64,000 nucleotides of DNA from Bacillus_BD sp963765265 (GCA_963765265.1 CAVXVN010000008.1:186001-250000); one strand, 5' to 3'; shown: positions 46,001 to 56,193, counted from the stretch's first letter. Notes: a model not told the origin generated them from the sequence alone. Made by a program: numbers and translations.

Positions 46001-47624
46001 CCCACCCCATCATGATATTTATTCGATCGAGGATTTAGCACAGTTAATCCACGACTTAAAAAATGCAAACCGTGATGCACGTATTAGTGTAAAGCTTGTA
46101 TCCAAAGCAGGTGTTGGAACGATTGCTGCGGGTGTGGCTAAAGGTGCCGCGGATGTCATTGTAATCAGTGGTTATGACGGTGGAACTGGTGCAGCACCAA
46201 AAACAAGTATCACACATGCGGGATTACCTTGGGAACTTGGTCTTGCTGAAGCACACCAAACTTTGATGTTAAACGGATTGCGTGAGCGTGTTGTTCTTGA
46301 AACAGATGGTAAGCTCTTGACTGGTAAAGATGTGGTCATGGCTGCCCTCCTTGGTGCCGAGGAATTTGGTTTCGCCACTGCACCACTCGTTGTTCTTGGT
46401 TGCGTCATGATGCGTGCCTGTCATTTAGATACATGCCCTGTTGGAGTTGCCACGCAAAACCCAGAACTTCGTTATAAATTTGCGGGTGACCCCAATCATG
46501 TTGTGAACTTTATGAAATTCATCGCTGAAGAAGTCCGCGAATTAATGGCAGAGCTTGGATTTAGAACCATTGAGGAAATGGTTGGAAGAACAGATGTCCT
46601 TCAAATAAGTGATCGTGCAAAAGAGCATTGGAAAACAAAACAACTTGATTTATCAAGATTACTTTATCAGCCCGAGGGAAATCGTACTTATCAAACTCCT
46701 CAAAACCATAAAATCAATGAATCTCTAGATATGATGACCATACTTCCTTCAGTCCAAACTGCTTTACAGGATGAAAATCGAGTTGACCTTCACTTCCCTA
46801 TTCGAAATGTAAATCGTGTGGTTGGAACCATTGTTGGTAGTGAAGTTTCGAAACGTTTTGGTGAAAAAGGATTACCTGAAGATACGATCACACTTCGTTT
46901 TACAGGTTCTGCTGGTCAAAGTTTTGGTGCCTTTGTACCAAAAGGAATGACCCTTCACTTAACAGGCGATGCAAATGACTATATTGGAAAAGGCTTATCA
47001 GGTGGAAAAATTATCTTAAGTGCACCTGCTGAATCTCAAGATGTAGCATCTGACAATGTAATTGCTGGAAATGTGGCTTTCATAGGTGCTACGAGTGGTG
47101 AAGCTTATATTAACGGAAAGGCTGGCGAACGTTTTGCAGTTCGAAACAGTGGCGCAAATATCGTTGTTGAAGGCATTGGTGATCACGGTTTGGAATATAT
47201 GACAGGCGGACGAATAGTCATTTTAGGTCATGTCGGTAAAAACTTTGCTGCTGGAATGTCCGGTGGAATTGCATATGTGTTGGCTGATGATATCGATGAG
47301 TTTAAGTCCTTATGTAACACAGAGATGATCGACTTTGAATCACTAGACAAGATAGAAGATATTAACGAAGTAAGTAAATTGATTTTGAATCATTTCGATT
47401 ATACAGGAAGTATTAAAGCGGATTATATACTGGATCATTGGAGTGAATTCGTGAATAAATTTGTAAAGGTTATTCCGAAAGATTATAAACGCATGATGGA
47501 AAGTATTCAAAAACAGAAATTAGCAGGTTTAAGCGATGAAGATGCTGTTATGAGTGCTTTTCAAGCAAATGTAGCACAAGAAAAAGAAACCATATCCACT
47601 AACGATTTCGAAGCGGCATTGTAA
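43068..47624 (+). CDS. gltB: glutamate synthase (NADPH) large subunit
   Basis: 1518 residues, full length. There is a short propeptide, then the Ntn-type glutaminase domain with the nucleophilic Cys in HDACGIGLYAHIKG (about residue 22). The central domain follows, then the FMN-binding synthase domain (GAMSFGSISQEAHETLAIAM, SGEGGEDSRRY, GYDGGTGAAPKTSI) with the 3Fe-4S Cys cluster near CHLDTCPVGVAT, and the C-terminal beta-helix GXGXG domain. It makes two glutamates from glutamine and 2-oxoglutarate. AGAAACGGGGAGAG lies before the start. gltD follows after 19 bases. It is called GltA in B. subtilis. Confidence 0.97.
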   Translation: MMDQQLPSAQGLYRPEFEHDACGIGLYAHIKGLSTHEIVQKGLQMLCQLDHRGGQGSDPLTGDGAGLMVGIADPYFRKVCLDMNLPKKGRYGIGMLFLSNNESEQKEIETHLNEVIEQEGQIVIGWRDVPVNVEKIGTVGKETRPIIRQIFIGASEDIQDELSFERKLFIIRKQIEHWTDEQNLRLYFASLSSRTIVYKGLLTPQQVDAFYLDLQDEDFVSPFSLVHSRFSTNTFPSWERAHPNRYLIHNGEINTLRGNINWMKAREQQFVSEAFGEDLKKALPILDTNGSDSSTLDNALEFFVLAGRKPAHAAMMLIPEPWSDNPHLSKEKKAFYEYHSCLMEPWDGPTAISFTDGRQIGAILDRNGLRPARYYVTKDDYIIFSSEVGVIDVEPENILYKDRLSPGKMLLIDLEEGRIISDEEIKAEMASAHPYQQWLDEQLVELNSDVLVEEEEVNDLFTRQKAFGYTYEDVQKYLLSAVTEGKDPIASMGNDRPLAVLSDRPQSLFNYFKQLFAQVTNPPIDSIREHIVTSTVSFLGAEGNILHPTEANCHRIKLETPILTNHQLSQLKINTLKEFSSRTIDTLFTESLESGIEEIFQKANKAIEAGISILILSDRNMNKEHVAIPTLLAVSALHQELIRQGHRSKVSLIVETGEAREVHHFAALIGFGADAINPYLAFATYKQAVLDEKLSMSYEEAVQKYVKLITEGVVKVMSKMGISTIQSYRGAQIFEAVGISSDVIDRYFSGTASQIDGIDLETIAKEATIRHSLAYSDSIDETLDSGSDFQWRSNGEHHAFNPKSIHMLQWACRQGDYDLFKQYSQLANEERIGFLRNLFAFQSKQQPLPIEDVESVDSIVRRFKTGAMSFGSISQEAHETLAIAMNRLGGKSNSGEGGEDSRRYKIDENGDNRRSGIKQVASGRFGVKSHYLINADELQIKMAQGAKPGEGGQLPGNKVYPWVAEVRGSTPGVGLISPPPHHDIYSIEDLAQLIHDLKNANRDARISVKLVSKAGVGTIAAGVAKGAADVIVISGYDGGTGAAPKTSITHAGLPWELGLAEAHQTLMLNGLRERVVLETDGKLLTGKDVVMAALLGAEEFGFATAPLVVLGCVMMRACHLDTCPVGVATQNPELRYKFAGDPNHVVNFMKFIAEEVRELMAELGFRTIEEMVGRTDVLQISDRAKEHWKTKQLDLSRLLYQPEGNRTYQTPQNHKINESLDMMTILPSVQTALQDENRVDLHFPIRNVNRVVGTIVGSEVSKRFGEKGLPEDTITLRFTGSAGQSFGAFVPKGMTLHLTGDANDYIGKGLSGGKIILSAPAESQDVASDNVIAGNVAFIGATSGEAYINGKAGERFAVRNSGANIVVEGIGDHGLEYMTGGRIVILGHVGKNFAAGMSGGIAYVLADDIDEFKSLCNTEMIDFESLDKIEDINEVSKLILNHFDYTGSIKADYILDHWSEFVNKFVKVIPKDYKRMMESIQKQKLAGLSDEDAVMSAFQANVAQEKETISTNDFEAAL

Positions 47625-47643
47625 TTAGAAAGGAGAGTGTAAA

Positions 47644-49128
47644 ATGGGAAAAGCAACAGGCTTTATGGAATATACTCGTGAAAAACCAAATGAACGAAAC
47701 CCTCTCAAACGGTTAAGCGATTGGAAAGAATTCTCTACTACTTTCTCTGATGACGTATTAAGTAGACAAGGTGCTCGGTGCATGGACTGCGCCACTCCTT
47801 TCTGCCATATGGGTATGGAAATCAATCGAACAACAACAGGTTGTCCAATACACAATTTAATACCTGAATGGAATGATTTAGTATATCGCGGCAGATGGAA
47901 AGAAGCATTGAATCGCTTGATGAAGACAAATAATTTTCCGGAATTCACAGGCCGCGTTTGTCCTGCTCCTTGTGAAGGGTCTTGTACCTTATCTATTTCA
48001 GATCCAGCGGTTACGATTAAAAGCATTGAGAAAACGATCATTGAAAAAGGATTTGAAAACGGTTGGATTTCTCCACGTATCCCCCAAAAAAGGACGGATA
48101 AGAAGATTGCTATAATCGGTTCTGGTCCTGCAGGCTTAGCGAGCGCTGATCAATTAAACCAAGCAGGTCATTCAGTCACAGTGTATGAGCGCAGTGATCG
48201 TCCCGGTGGATTATTAACATACGGAATTCCTAACATGAAACTTGATAAAGGAATTGTTGAACGTCGAATCACCCTACTACAACAAGAGGGTATTGATTTT
48301 GTAACGAACACAGAAGTTGGCAAAGACATTACTGCTGAAGAACTTCGAAATCAATATGATTCTGTTATTCTTTGTACAGGTGCACAAAAACAACGTGATT
48401 TAGTCATTGAAGGACGAGATGCTAACGGCATTCATTTCGCCATGGATTATTTAACGACTACAACAAAAAGTTTACTAGATTCTAACTTTGCAGACGGCAA
48501 ATTCCTGGATACAAAAGGGAAAGATGTCATTGTCATTGGTGGCGGGGATACAGGTGCCGATTGTGTGGCAACTGCCCTTCGTCAAGGTTGCAATAGTGTC
48601 GTTCAATTTGGTAAACATCCAAAATTGCCTGAATCTCGTACACCAGACAATATGTGGCCAGCTTATCCACAAGTATTTACACTTGAATATGCTTATGAAG
48701 AAGCGCAAAAATGGTATTTGGTGATGATCCGCGAGAATATTCCATTCAAACAAAGAAAATCGTTGCCGATGAAAATGGAAACGTAAAAGAACTTCATACG
48801 ATCCAAATGGAAAAATTGTAAGGATGAAAATGGCGGATACTATTTTCAAGAAATTCCTGGAACGGAAAAAGTATGGCCAGCCCAATTCGTATTCATTGCC
48901 ATTGGTTTTGAAGGAACAGAACAACCATTATTGAAACAGTTTGGCGTGGAATCAAATAGACAAAAAGTGAACACAGATATTAATTTCAGAACAAATATCG
49001 AAGGAGTTTTTGCTGCCGGCGATGCTAGACGAGGTCAAAGTCTCATCGTCTGGGCCATTAATGAAGGTCGTGCAGTTGCTCATGAGGTGGACCGCTATTT
49101 GATGGGAAACTCAGTATTACCTAAGTAA
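47644..49128 (+). CDS. gltD: glutamate synthase small subunit (frameshifted)
   Basis: 493 residues after repair, the Bacillus length. There is an N-terminal 4Fe-4S region (RCMDCATPFCH, CPAPCEGSCTLS), FAD-binding IAIIGSGPAGLASADQLNQA, NADPH-binding VIVIGGGDTGADCVATALR and the C-terminal GVFAAGDARRGQSLIVWAIN. The frame breaks near 48714-48717: removing TT gives KWYGDDPREYSIQTKK, which aligns without gaps. It breaks again near 48810, where removing one T gives EKLKDENGGYYFQEIPGTEK. The two changes sum to three bases, so both ends share one frame. It passes NADPH electrons to GltB. Confidence 0.92.
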
Positions 49129-49247
49129 TAGAATACTAAAATTAAAAACAAAATCGCTAATGGCGCTTAACTCAACATCCAGTCGGGGAAGGAAAGAGAT
49201 TCCTGACTGAATGAAGTTTCACTTAAAAGCAGGCTATGATAGGAGCG

Positions 49248-49283
49248 AAAAAACCCAAGTGATTTATCTTCACTTGGGTTTTT
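49248..49283 (+). terminator. terminator of gltBD
   Basis: AAAAACCCAAGTG and CACTTGGGTTTTT form a 13-bp stem with T-run. Confidence 0.9.
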
Positions 49284-49359
49284 CTACCCTGAGCATACTT
49301 GAATTATTATCACTGCCGATTAAGGGGGGGAAATGGGCATAAAAGGAAATTCTATCCTT

Positions 49360-49833
49360 TTACTTTCTCATTCGCTTATTGGCTGTATCCATACTTTGTG
49401 ATACGGGTATGTGTGTCATCGCTTGAGAAAGTCCCATTTTAGGCATATTAACATAAATCGCTTCTGAAGCACCTTTTTCAACTTTGTAAGTTTCGTGAAA
49501 TATACCTACACTACCATTATTTTTAATTTTCCTATTATACGATTTCCAAGCTAATGCATGATTTTTGCCATGAGCATAGTCAATCAATCCATCAAATTCT
49601 TTCCAATACTGAATAAGTGTAATCTTCCTCCAACCAAACAAAACTTCAGTATGCAGAAAACCCCATTGCGGGTTTTGATATAGCTCCTTAATCATAGGAC
49701 CCATGCTATTAAAAACTGGAATCCACTTCCAAATTTTATAAATCTGATTTAATCGCATTCCAATTATAAAAACGACAAAACTTGATTCACTTGAGTCAGC
49801 GGTATATCTGCCATTGAAAATTTTTATCCCCAA
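49360..49833 (-). CDS. DUF4188 domain protein (phenylacetaldoxime-dehydratase-like fold)
   Basis: 157 residues from a TTG at 49833, with GAGGAG seven bases upstream; the ten extra residues of the longest reading lack a ribosome site. The family pattern is clear: FNGRYTADSSESSFVVFIIG, MGPMIKELYQNPQWGFL, ITLIQYWKEFDGLIDYAH and GIFHETYKV. DUF4188 resembles the dimeric ABM/heme-type fold and includes proteins annotated as dehydratase-like, but no activity is established. It is monocistronic between gltD and the ABC exporter. Confidence 0.8.
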   Translation of the reverse strand: MGIKIFNGRYTADSSESSFVVFIIGMRLNQIYKIWKWIPVFNSMGPMIKELYQNPQWGFLHTEVLFGWRKITLIQYWKEFDGLIDYAHGKNHALAWKSYNRKIKNNGSVGIFHETYKVEKGASEAIYVNMPKMGLSQAMTHIPVSQSMDTANKRMRK

Positions 49834-49959
49834 ATTGTTACTCCTCTCATTCAAATAATCCAAAAGAAAACATTATTTCTAAAGTAAACAACTTTTTCAA
49901 AATGGCTTGAAGGCAGTAAAGTCTAAAATACAAAACTGCTATTTTCGGTAATTATTAAT

Positions 49960-51077
49960 TTAGACATGCCGTCTTTCCATCAAATGAATACCAATCCCCA
50001 TCATTACTACCCCCATCAGGATCAGGATACTAATAGGAAATAATAGTTCTTCTAACGGATACCCGTATAGTGCCACTCCATTTAGCACTTCCATCCCGTA
50101 TGTGATCGGATTGATTTTTGATAAAGCAATCAAAAATGGCGATTCTACTATTTCGAGCGGCCAATAGGCTCCACCGATCATTGCAAAACTAACAGAAACA
50201 ATGGGAATAACTGCGTTAAATTGCTGAACATTTTTAACTATTGCTGTTAATAAAATGGATAAAGCCACAATCGAAAAAACATACGGAATGACCAATAAAC
50301 AGGCTTCCATAAATTTCCCCTTAAAATCCACACCTAATAGAAAGCGAAAAATAAAAAAGATGATAAGCACTTGTAAATAACCCATTACAAAGCTATAGAT
50401 CAAATTAGCCACGTACATTTCCCATTTTCGCAAAGGTGATAGAATCATACGATCCCAAATCCCTTCACTTTTTTCAAGTAAAATGGGTAATACATTGTAG
50501 GCAATGGTATAAATGACAAAAAACAAGGTAAAGCCGAATAAGGATTGAAAGGTTGAATCATAAATGAATGTATCTGTACCTTTGAAATTACTTTTTTCAA
50601 TTGTTAAATATCGGATTACCCATTGCTGTTTCTAATTCAGCACTTACTTTTTCTTTTTCCAAATTGGATTCAGCGTGTGCGGCTTGAAGAATTTGTTCAT
50701 GCTGGTCTCTTGATACATAGGCATCTTGGATGATTTGTTTTAACATATTCACATTAGGTGAATCCACCCCAACTAGAATCTGAAAATCATCTTCCAGCAG
50801 AATCACACCCACTTCAGCTTTTCCATTTGAAATCTGTTCTGTTAATTCCTCTTTTGTCATCCATTTAAATACAAAAATCTCGGATTCTTCAATTGCTTCT
50901 CCAACAAGTCGATTCATGAATGGCCTCATCTTCTGCATAAACGGGAACCTGAATGGAATTTTCCTGATTATTTCCACCCAATATAAAAGCAAATCCGATC
51001 GACATGGCCGTCATAATGACAAAAGTCCACGGATTACGAATAAACATTCTAAACTTAGCAAACAATATTCCGATCAT
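49960..51077 (-). CDS. ABC-2 type exporter permease, LnrN-like (two frameshifts)
   Basis: 371 residues after repair. The N-terminal helix (FRMFIRNPWTFVIMTAMSIG) precedes an extracytoplasmic domain of about 170 residues and a C-terminal ABC-2 membrane domain (SEGIWDRMILSPLRKWEMYV, IGGAYWPLEIVES). Removing one base near 50912-50923 restores EDEAIMNRLVGEAIEESE, and removing one near 50610-50613 restores GNPYLTIEKSNFKG. It starts inside the stop of the LnrM-like gene (ATGA). With the ATPase and sister permease it forms an exporter like the linearmycin-resistance LnrLMN of B. subtilis. Confidence 0.78.
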
Positions 51078-52343
51078 GCAGAAGCCCCCCTCTTTGGAAA
51101 ACTAAGTGCCGCAATCAGAATCGAAACGTGCCGCAAAAAGGATAAGAAATAAGACATGCTGACTAATCTCTGAAAAGCCATCTCCTCTTAATATCGCCAT
51201 ATACGCGGACATCCCGGCACCATTTGGTGTTAAGTTCCCCAACAGCTGAATAAGCTTAGAAGAATCACCAACTGGGAAAAAACTGCCTCCTAAAAAGGAC
51301 ATCAACGTCACTAAAACACTTGAAAAAAAGTTTGAAATCACTTCTGAGTTCAAACGAAAGTTAATGGCCGTGAGCAAAACACTTATTCCACCTACTGCAA
51401 CGGCCGTCGCAATCGTTACAATCAAAAATAAACCTAAGTTAGGCCAACTCACTCTAAACAGTGCCCACGAAAACCCAAAAACAATAAACAATTGCAATAA
51501 GGCAAAAATAGCACCCGAAAAAAAGACACCAATAAAATAAACCCAACGTGAGACATTAGCTAAAATCACACGATCAAATACATGTATTTTCTTCTCAAGA
51601 AAAGTAATCCCACTGATCGCAGATGCAATAAAAAGAACATTCATAACCGCCATTCCAATAGCATAGTAGCTTTTTGTTGATACAGGATCCTTTTTGTTGA
51701 TCGTCGTTATTTCACCTGGAATCGATTCTTCATTGATTTGAATCGTACTTTGATCGATTCCTTTTTGCCCTAGAAACGTTTGTAACGTTAATTGCTTTTG
51801 ATATTGCTGGAGAATACTATCAACAACACTTGAACCGATTTGTGAGCCTTCATTTTGATAAACCTTTAATTCAGGCTGTGAACCCTCGTTCAGGATCATT
51901 GCCTGCAATGTGTCATAGGTGAAATTTTTCGGAACTTCAATTAAAGCCGTGTAGCTGTCATCGTTCAGGATCGTTTTTTTGTCAGAAATTCCTGCATCTG
52001 ATACATCGATCATATCTTCTAATTCTGCACTGCCAAAAACAGATTCTTTTAATAATTGAATGGGACTCATTTGTAAAGCATTCTCCTGAATAACTTGTCT
52101 TACTTCTGTTGGCAATTCCATTTTCTCTAAATCATTAATAAAGCGGTCCACCTGTTCCTTTTCATCCTCATGCTCAATAAAGGCGACCTTCACTTCAATT
52201 TCTGGATCCTGACCTTCCATCATGCTACTGAGTGCCGTACCTAAAATCGCGATTAAAATAACGGGGAGGCCGATTAATAATAGTAATTGCCCTGGATTAC
52301 GCCATAACAATAATCCTTGCTTTTTAACAATTTGCCAAATCAT
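51074..52343 (-). CDS. ABC-2 type exporter permease, LnrM-like (frameshifted near the end)
   Basis: 422 residues after repair. N-terminal helix (LLLWRNPGQLLLLIGLPVIL), a large extracytoplasmic domain, then five or six C-terminal helices with FLGGSFFPVGDSSKLIQLLG and TPNGAGMSAYM (ABC-2 signature region). An extra C at 51128 sends the end into RFDSDCGT; removing it gives AAVSILIAALSFPKRGASA and a stop that overlaps the next ATG. The family exports polyenes, peptides or drugs. It has a hydrophobic GALL-type partner, LnrN-like, directly downstream. Confidence 0.8.
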
Positions 52344-52356
52344 TTCTTCATCCCCC

Positions 52357-53290
52357 TTAGTTCCGTAATGCTCTTCCTGTCAGATGCAGAAACACATCTT
52401 CTAAAGTCGGAGTTTTGATATCAACAGAACTCAACTCAAGATTAGCATCCTCAGCCATCTTAATTAATGTTGAAAATAAATTAACTTCCTTTGCTACCAT
52501 AATCGTAATTTCTTTCTCTTCTACTACTACTCGATTTACCATAGCATTCTGCTTTAGAGCTTCAACGAAAGTGTCATTCCACCGTTCTGCTTTGATTGAA
52601 ATGGCCTTTTCAGAAGAAAGAATTCGTTTAATTTCATCTTTTGTTCCAGAAGCAATTAAGTTTCCTTGATCCATGATATAAATACGATTACAGAGAAAGT
52701 CTACTTCCTCCATGTAGTGGCTTGTATATAATACCGTCATCTGCTTTTCTTGGTTTAGCCTTTTCACTGTTTCTAAAATATAATTCCGTGACTGCGGGTC
52801 AATGCCAACTGTTGGCTCATCCATGATGATGAATTCTGGATCATGCAAAAGTGCAACTCCGATATTCAAACGGCGCTTCATCCCACCTGAAAAAGTCTTC
52901 ACAATATCCTTTCTTCTATCAAGTAAACCAATCATTTCCAGCACTTCATTTATTTTCTGATCTAGTTGGATTCCTTTTAATTTATATAATCCTTCCAAAA
53001 AAACGTAAATTCTCTTCAGCACTTAAGTCGGTATATAACGCAATTTCTTGTGGTACCACTCCAATGACTTTACGTAATGGTGTAGGATTTTTTAAGATAC
53101 TTTTATTCTTAAATCGCACGTCACCACTTGTTGGTTCAAGTAGTGATGACAGCATCGAAATGGCTGTTGACTTTCCAGCCCCGTTCGGACCGAGTAGACC
53201 AACAATCTCCCCTTTTTCTATAAACATATTTAAGTTTTTTACTGCATAAACTTGTTTAAATTTCTTTGAAAGATCTACTAGTTCAAGCAT
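52357..53290 (-). CDS. ABC exporter ATPase, LnrL-like (frameshifted)
   Basis: 310 residues after repair, from the ATG at 53290 following TAGGAGGCG. Walker A LLGPNGAGKSTAISM, Q-loop VVPQEIALY, signature FSGGMKRRLNIG, Walker B FIIMDEPTVGIDP and H-loop TSHYMEE are present. An extra A at 52990 breaks FFGRLYKLKGIQL; without it the frame is continuous. It matches the DrrA/LnrL type with a C-terminal domain typical of drug exporters. It is first of the three transport genes; 13 bases separate it from the LnrM-like gene. Confidence 0.85.
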
Positions 53291-53483
53291 ACAATCGCCT
53301 CCTACTATCATTGTACTTTAGGTGAAGTTATGGGAACACTGACCTAAGTCATTAAAATGAATATTTCGACATGACTAAAGTCATTTTTTTCCAAATGACT
53401 TTGTTGCTCAATTCGTTAATTAAATTTGAATCTTGTTTTAGCTAAACAGTGAAAAAACCTCCTGCTTTGCAGAAGGTTACCTA

Positions 53484-53645
53484 TTAATCCATTAAATAAT
53501 GTTTCACCGCATAAATGGCCAACTGAGTGCGATCGCGCAAATCTGTTTTTTGAAGAATTTGTGTAATATGATTTTTCACAGTACCCACTGATAAATGGAG
53601 CTTTTCAGAGATTTCCCTATTGGTTTGTCCTTCTCCAACGTTCAT
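53484..53645 (-). pseudogene. response regulator, only the LuxR-type DNA-binding end left
   Basis: The 53-residue frame MNVGEGQTNREISEKLHLSV, then GTVKNHITQILQKTDL and AIYAVKHYLMD, is the C-terminal helix-turn-helix of NarL/LiaR-type regulators. The receiver domain and the beginning of the HTH are absent upstream. It precedes the Lnr-like ABC genes on the same strand, as lnrK does in B. subtilis. No histidine kinase gene is found, so the system appears to have lost its two-component control. Confidence 0.75.
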
Positions 53646-53931
53646 TTGTCATACGATTATTGGAGAATACAACAAGATCCACTTTACTCCCAATATCCTA
53701 GAAAAGGATTCGATAAAATCTGCTAGAAAAACAGCCTGACTTTTAGTCCATCTTCTGATTTACTAGATTAATTACGTTGAAGATTCGCTAAATGGTCACA
53801 ATCATGATGAGATTTGTAGATAAATTTTTGATGGTTCTTGCAGGAAAATAGGAAGCCTTTCGATAAATCTATTTAAAGAGGTAAAACACCACATCAGTAA
53901 ACTAATAAGATGGAAAGGTGGTCGTTTTTTT

Positions 53932-54117
53932 ATGAGCACAGAGGTATCTCTACAACAAATCGCTGAAAGTGTAACAAAATCTGTATTAAATGCCAATGAT
54001 AAAGACTTAGAAGGCTTCCAAAGATTGATTGATGAAACCATTAAGGTTAGAGAAAGCCATAGAAACCTTCAGAAATTATTAAAAAGCTATTCTACTTCTA
54101 TGATTCAACGTTCATAA
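53932..54117 (+). CDS. hypothetical 61-aa helical protein
   Basis: MSTEVSLQQIAESVTKSVLN, then heptad-like helices (LEGFQRLIDETIKVRESHRN) to SYSTSMIQRS. It is soluble, without Cys or membrane segment. AAAGGTGG precedes the ATG and a good terminator follows, which supports a real gene. No family is recognised. Length and composition resemble small sporulation-associated or DNA-binding helix bundles, but that is a guess. Confidence 0.65.
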   Translation: MSTEVSLQQIAESVTKSVLNANDKDLEGFQRLIDETIKVRESHRNLQKLLKSYSTSMIQRS

Positions 54118-54122
54118 TGATT

Positions 54123-54156
54123 AAAGCTGTTGAAAATCAACAGCTTTCTCTTTTTT
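54123..54156 (+). terminator. terminator of the 61-aa gene
   Basis: AAAGCTGTTG and CAACAGCTTT around a 5-base loop, then CTC and T6. Confidence 0.9.
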
Positions 54157-54218
54157 ATAACCTAAAGAAGATAGGATCATGGATTTTCATGAATCAAATT
54201 CGCCCGTCGAATTTGCGT

Positions 54219-54293
54219 CCGGATTTTTCGAAGTGCAATTTGCATTCATCCCTTAACTTTAGAAGTGGAGGACTTCTGCTGAATGAAGTTAAA
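54219..54293 (+). other. structured sequence resembling an IS200/IS605 right end
   Basis: Nested stems GCATTCA/TGAATG (outer) and AGAAGT/ACTTCT (inner) in a stretch ending CTGAATGAAGTT. This kind of hairpin is familiar from right ends of IS200/IS605-type elements, but no transposase or TnpB gene is present. A related hairpin ending CTGAATGAAGTT is at 49181-49216. Confidence 0.3.
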
Positions 54294-54305
54294 TATTTGC
54301 CGATG

Positions 54306-55061
54306 TTACGGAGTGGATTCACTCATTCTTTTATAGATATCTAAAATGGTTTGTCCATAACGATCCCCTGGCACTGCCCATTTCCCATTTAATTCAACCC
54401 ACGTTGGGGCAACACCTCTTCTAACGAATCGAAACCGAGGATCCACTAATGGATACTTATTTGGTAATGGGTTTGTTTCAGCATAGGCGAATAAATGCTG
54501 CAGATGAGCGAGTACTCCATTTTGTGGTGTATCAAAAGAAGCTCCTGGGTTGTCTGGCCCAGTCGAACCTAAACCACAAAAATTATTTTGATGGGACTTA
54601 ACGACTCCTGTAAAACGAAAATAATCGGTTTCAAGAATAGCTTGGGCAAAAGCAATATCTCCCCTCATTCCATAATCATTTCCAAAGTTAACATAAAAAT
54701 TTGCTAATTCAATGGCTGCAGGATTCACTATTTGTACAAACTGTTCCATTTGATCAGGTAACAAAATGGTTTGTCCCATAATATATTCGTTTTCACTTAC
54801 GTTAACCTCTGAACCATTTTCTTCAAAAATAAATGCATCTTTAATTCCAGCGTTATACACTACCTTCAGGTTTTTTTCTGCTAAATCTCGATTCGAATAG
54901 GCACCCGCTTGAACTCGATAAGTAAGTTCATTTGAAATGGTAGCAGCTTGTACAAATGAATCAATCCCCAATGAACGCAAGTATGATCCTCGCTCTTCTG
55001 CATTTTCTTTTACCTTGAAGGAACCAGCTATGATCTTATATATGACAGCTAAATCATCCAT
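54306..55061 (-). CDS. SPOR-domain glucosaminidase
   Basis: 251 residues from the ATG at 55061 with GGAGGA upstream (18 extra residues in the longest reading are not supported). The N-terminal 80 residues contain two SPOR-like half repeats (IIAGSFKVKENAEERGSYLR, VQAGAYSNRDLAEKNLKVVY) that bind denuded glycan. Residues about 115-250 are a glucosaminidase domain with FAQAILETDYFRFTGVVKSH and NNFCGLGSTG. It lacks an obvious signal peptide, so it may be spore-associated or released without one. It probably cuts peptidoglycan between glucosamine and muramic acid. Confidence 0.82.
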   Translation of the reverse strand: MDDLAVIYKIIAGSFKVKENAEERGSYLRSLGIDSFVQAATISNELTYRVQAGAYSNRDLAEKNLKVVYNAGIKDAFIFEENGSEVNVSENEYIMGQTILLPDQMEQFVQIVNPAAIELANFYVNFGNDYGMRGDIAFAQAILETDYFRFTGVVKSHQNNFCGLGSTGPDNPGASFDTPQNGVLAHLQHLFAYAETNPLPNKYPLVDPRFRFVRRGVAPTWVELNGKWAVPGDRYGQTILDIYKRMSESTP

Positions 55062-55335
55062 CCAATATCCTCCATTCAATTTGAATAATTTATAGTATGG
55101 AATTAGTGAAAGCATTGTGCGGGAAAAGACTTGCTTTCTTGATCATTTTTTGAACAAACGTACACAATATTCCCTCTATTACTCATACCAATATATATTC
55201 TTGATTATCATTTCAAAGATTTTTAGTTCAATAGCTTTACTTCTTCAAGATTAACGCCTAATTACCTACTAAATCATACAAACTGATATACTTAAACTAG
55301 TTATTTAAAATAGATTATGTAAGGATGGATCATTA

Positions 55336-56163
55336 ATGATTAAAATAATAACAGATAGCTCTGCTGATTTACCAAAAGAATTCATTGAAAAATATGATAT
55401 TACAATCGTTCCATTAACAGTCACCATTAATGAACATGATTATTTAGAAACCGTTGATATAACCCCACAGGAATTCTTTAGACAAATGTTTTCTATAGAA
55501 GAACTTCCAAAGACTTCCCAGCCATCCCCTTCTGCCTTTGCCGAGGTTTTCACAAAATTTGAATCGGATACTGATTTGATTTGTCTAACCATCTCATCGG
55601 GGCTTAGCGGTACCTATCAATCCGCAAATATTGGGAAAGAGTTATCCCACTCCAATGTGACCGTCTTTGATACATTAGCAGGATCTTTAGGACATGGAAT
55701 GCAAATTATTCGAGCAGCTGAACTTGCTGAACAAGGGGATTCCATCGAAGAAATTGTTTCGGATTTAACAAATTATCGAGATCAGATGAATATTCTAGTC
55801 CTTTTAAATACGCTAGACAATATTGTAAAAGGTGGTCGTCTAAGTAAATTTCAAGGAACCTTAGCCAAAATCCTGAATATCAAAGTGATATTAGAGAGAG
55901 TTCAAGGTGGAAAAGTAGAAATTCTTGAAAAAATCCGAGGAAAGAAAAGGTTCCAGAAGCGAGTGCTCGAAATCATAAAAGAAAGAGGCGCTGATTTTTC
56001 TAATACAACATTTGGAATCACACACACTGGAAATGAAGTAGATGCCGAGGCCATAAAACAAGAAATCATCCAACAATTCCATCCAAAAGACGTCATCGTA
56101 AACTACATGGGAGCTACAATGGGGACCTATGCTGGTAAAGATGGAATGATTATCTCCTTTTAA
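55336..56163 (+). CDS. DegV-family fatty-acid-binding protein
   Basis: 275 residues. It begins IKIITDSSADLPKEFIEKYD, the DegV N-terminus, and has SQPSPSAFAEVFTKF, CLTISSGLSGTYQSA, NTLDNIVKGGRLSKFQG and THTGNEVDAE. These proteins (FakB type) hold a fatty acid that the FakA kinase phosphorylates for membrane lipid synthesis. FakA is not in the window. AAGGATGG lies before the ATG. It is monocistronic with a clear terminator. Confidence 0.92.
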   Translation: MIKIITDSSADLPKEFIEKYDITIVPLTVTINEHDYLETVDITPQEFFRQMFSIEELPKTSQPSPSAFAEVFTKFESDTDLICLTISSGLSGTYQSANIGKELSHSNVTVFDTLAGSLGHGMQIIRAAELAEQGDSIEEIVSDLTNYRDQMNILVLLNTLDNIVKGGRLSKFQGTLAKILNIKVILERVQGGKVEILEKIRGKKRFQKRVLEIIKERGADFSNTTFGITHTGNEVDAEAIKQEIIQQFHPKDVIVNYMGATMGTYAGKDGMIISF

Positions 56164-56193
56164 TGAGGTACAGCCCTTTCATAGGGATTGAAT

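Noticed and set aside
54117..54344. 75-codon plus-strand ORF
   Set aside because: It starts in a terminator and crosses hairpin sequence; no ribosome site.
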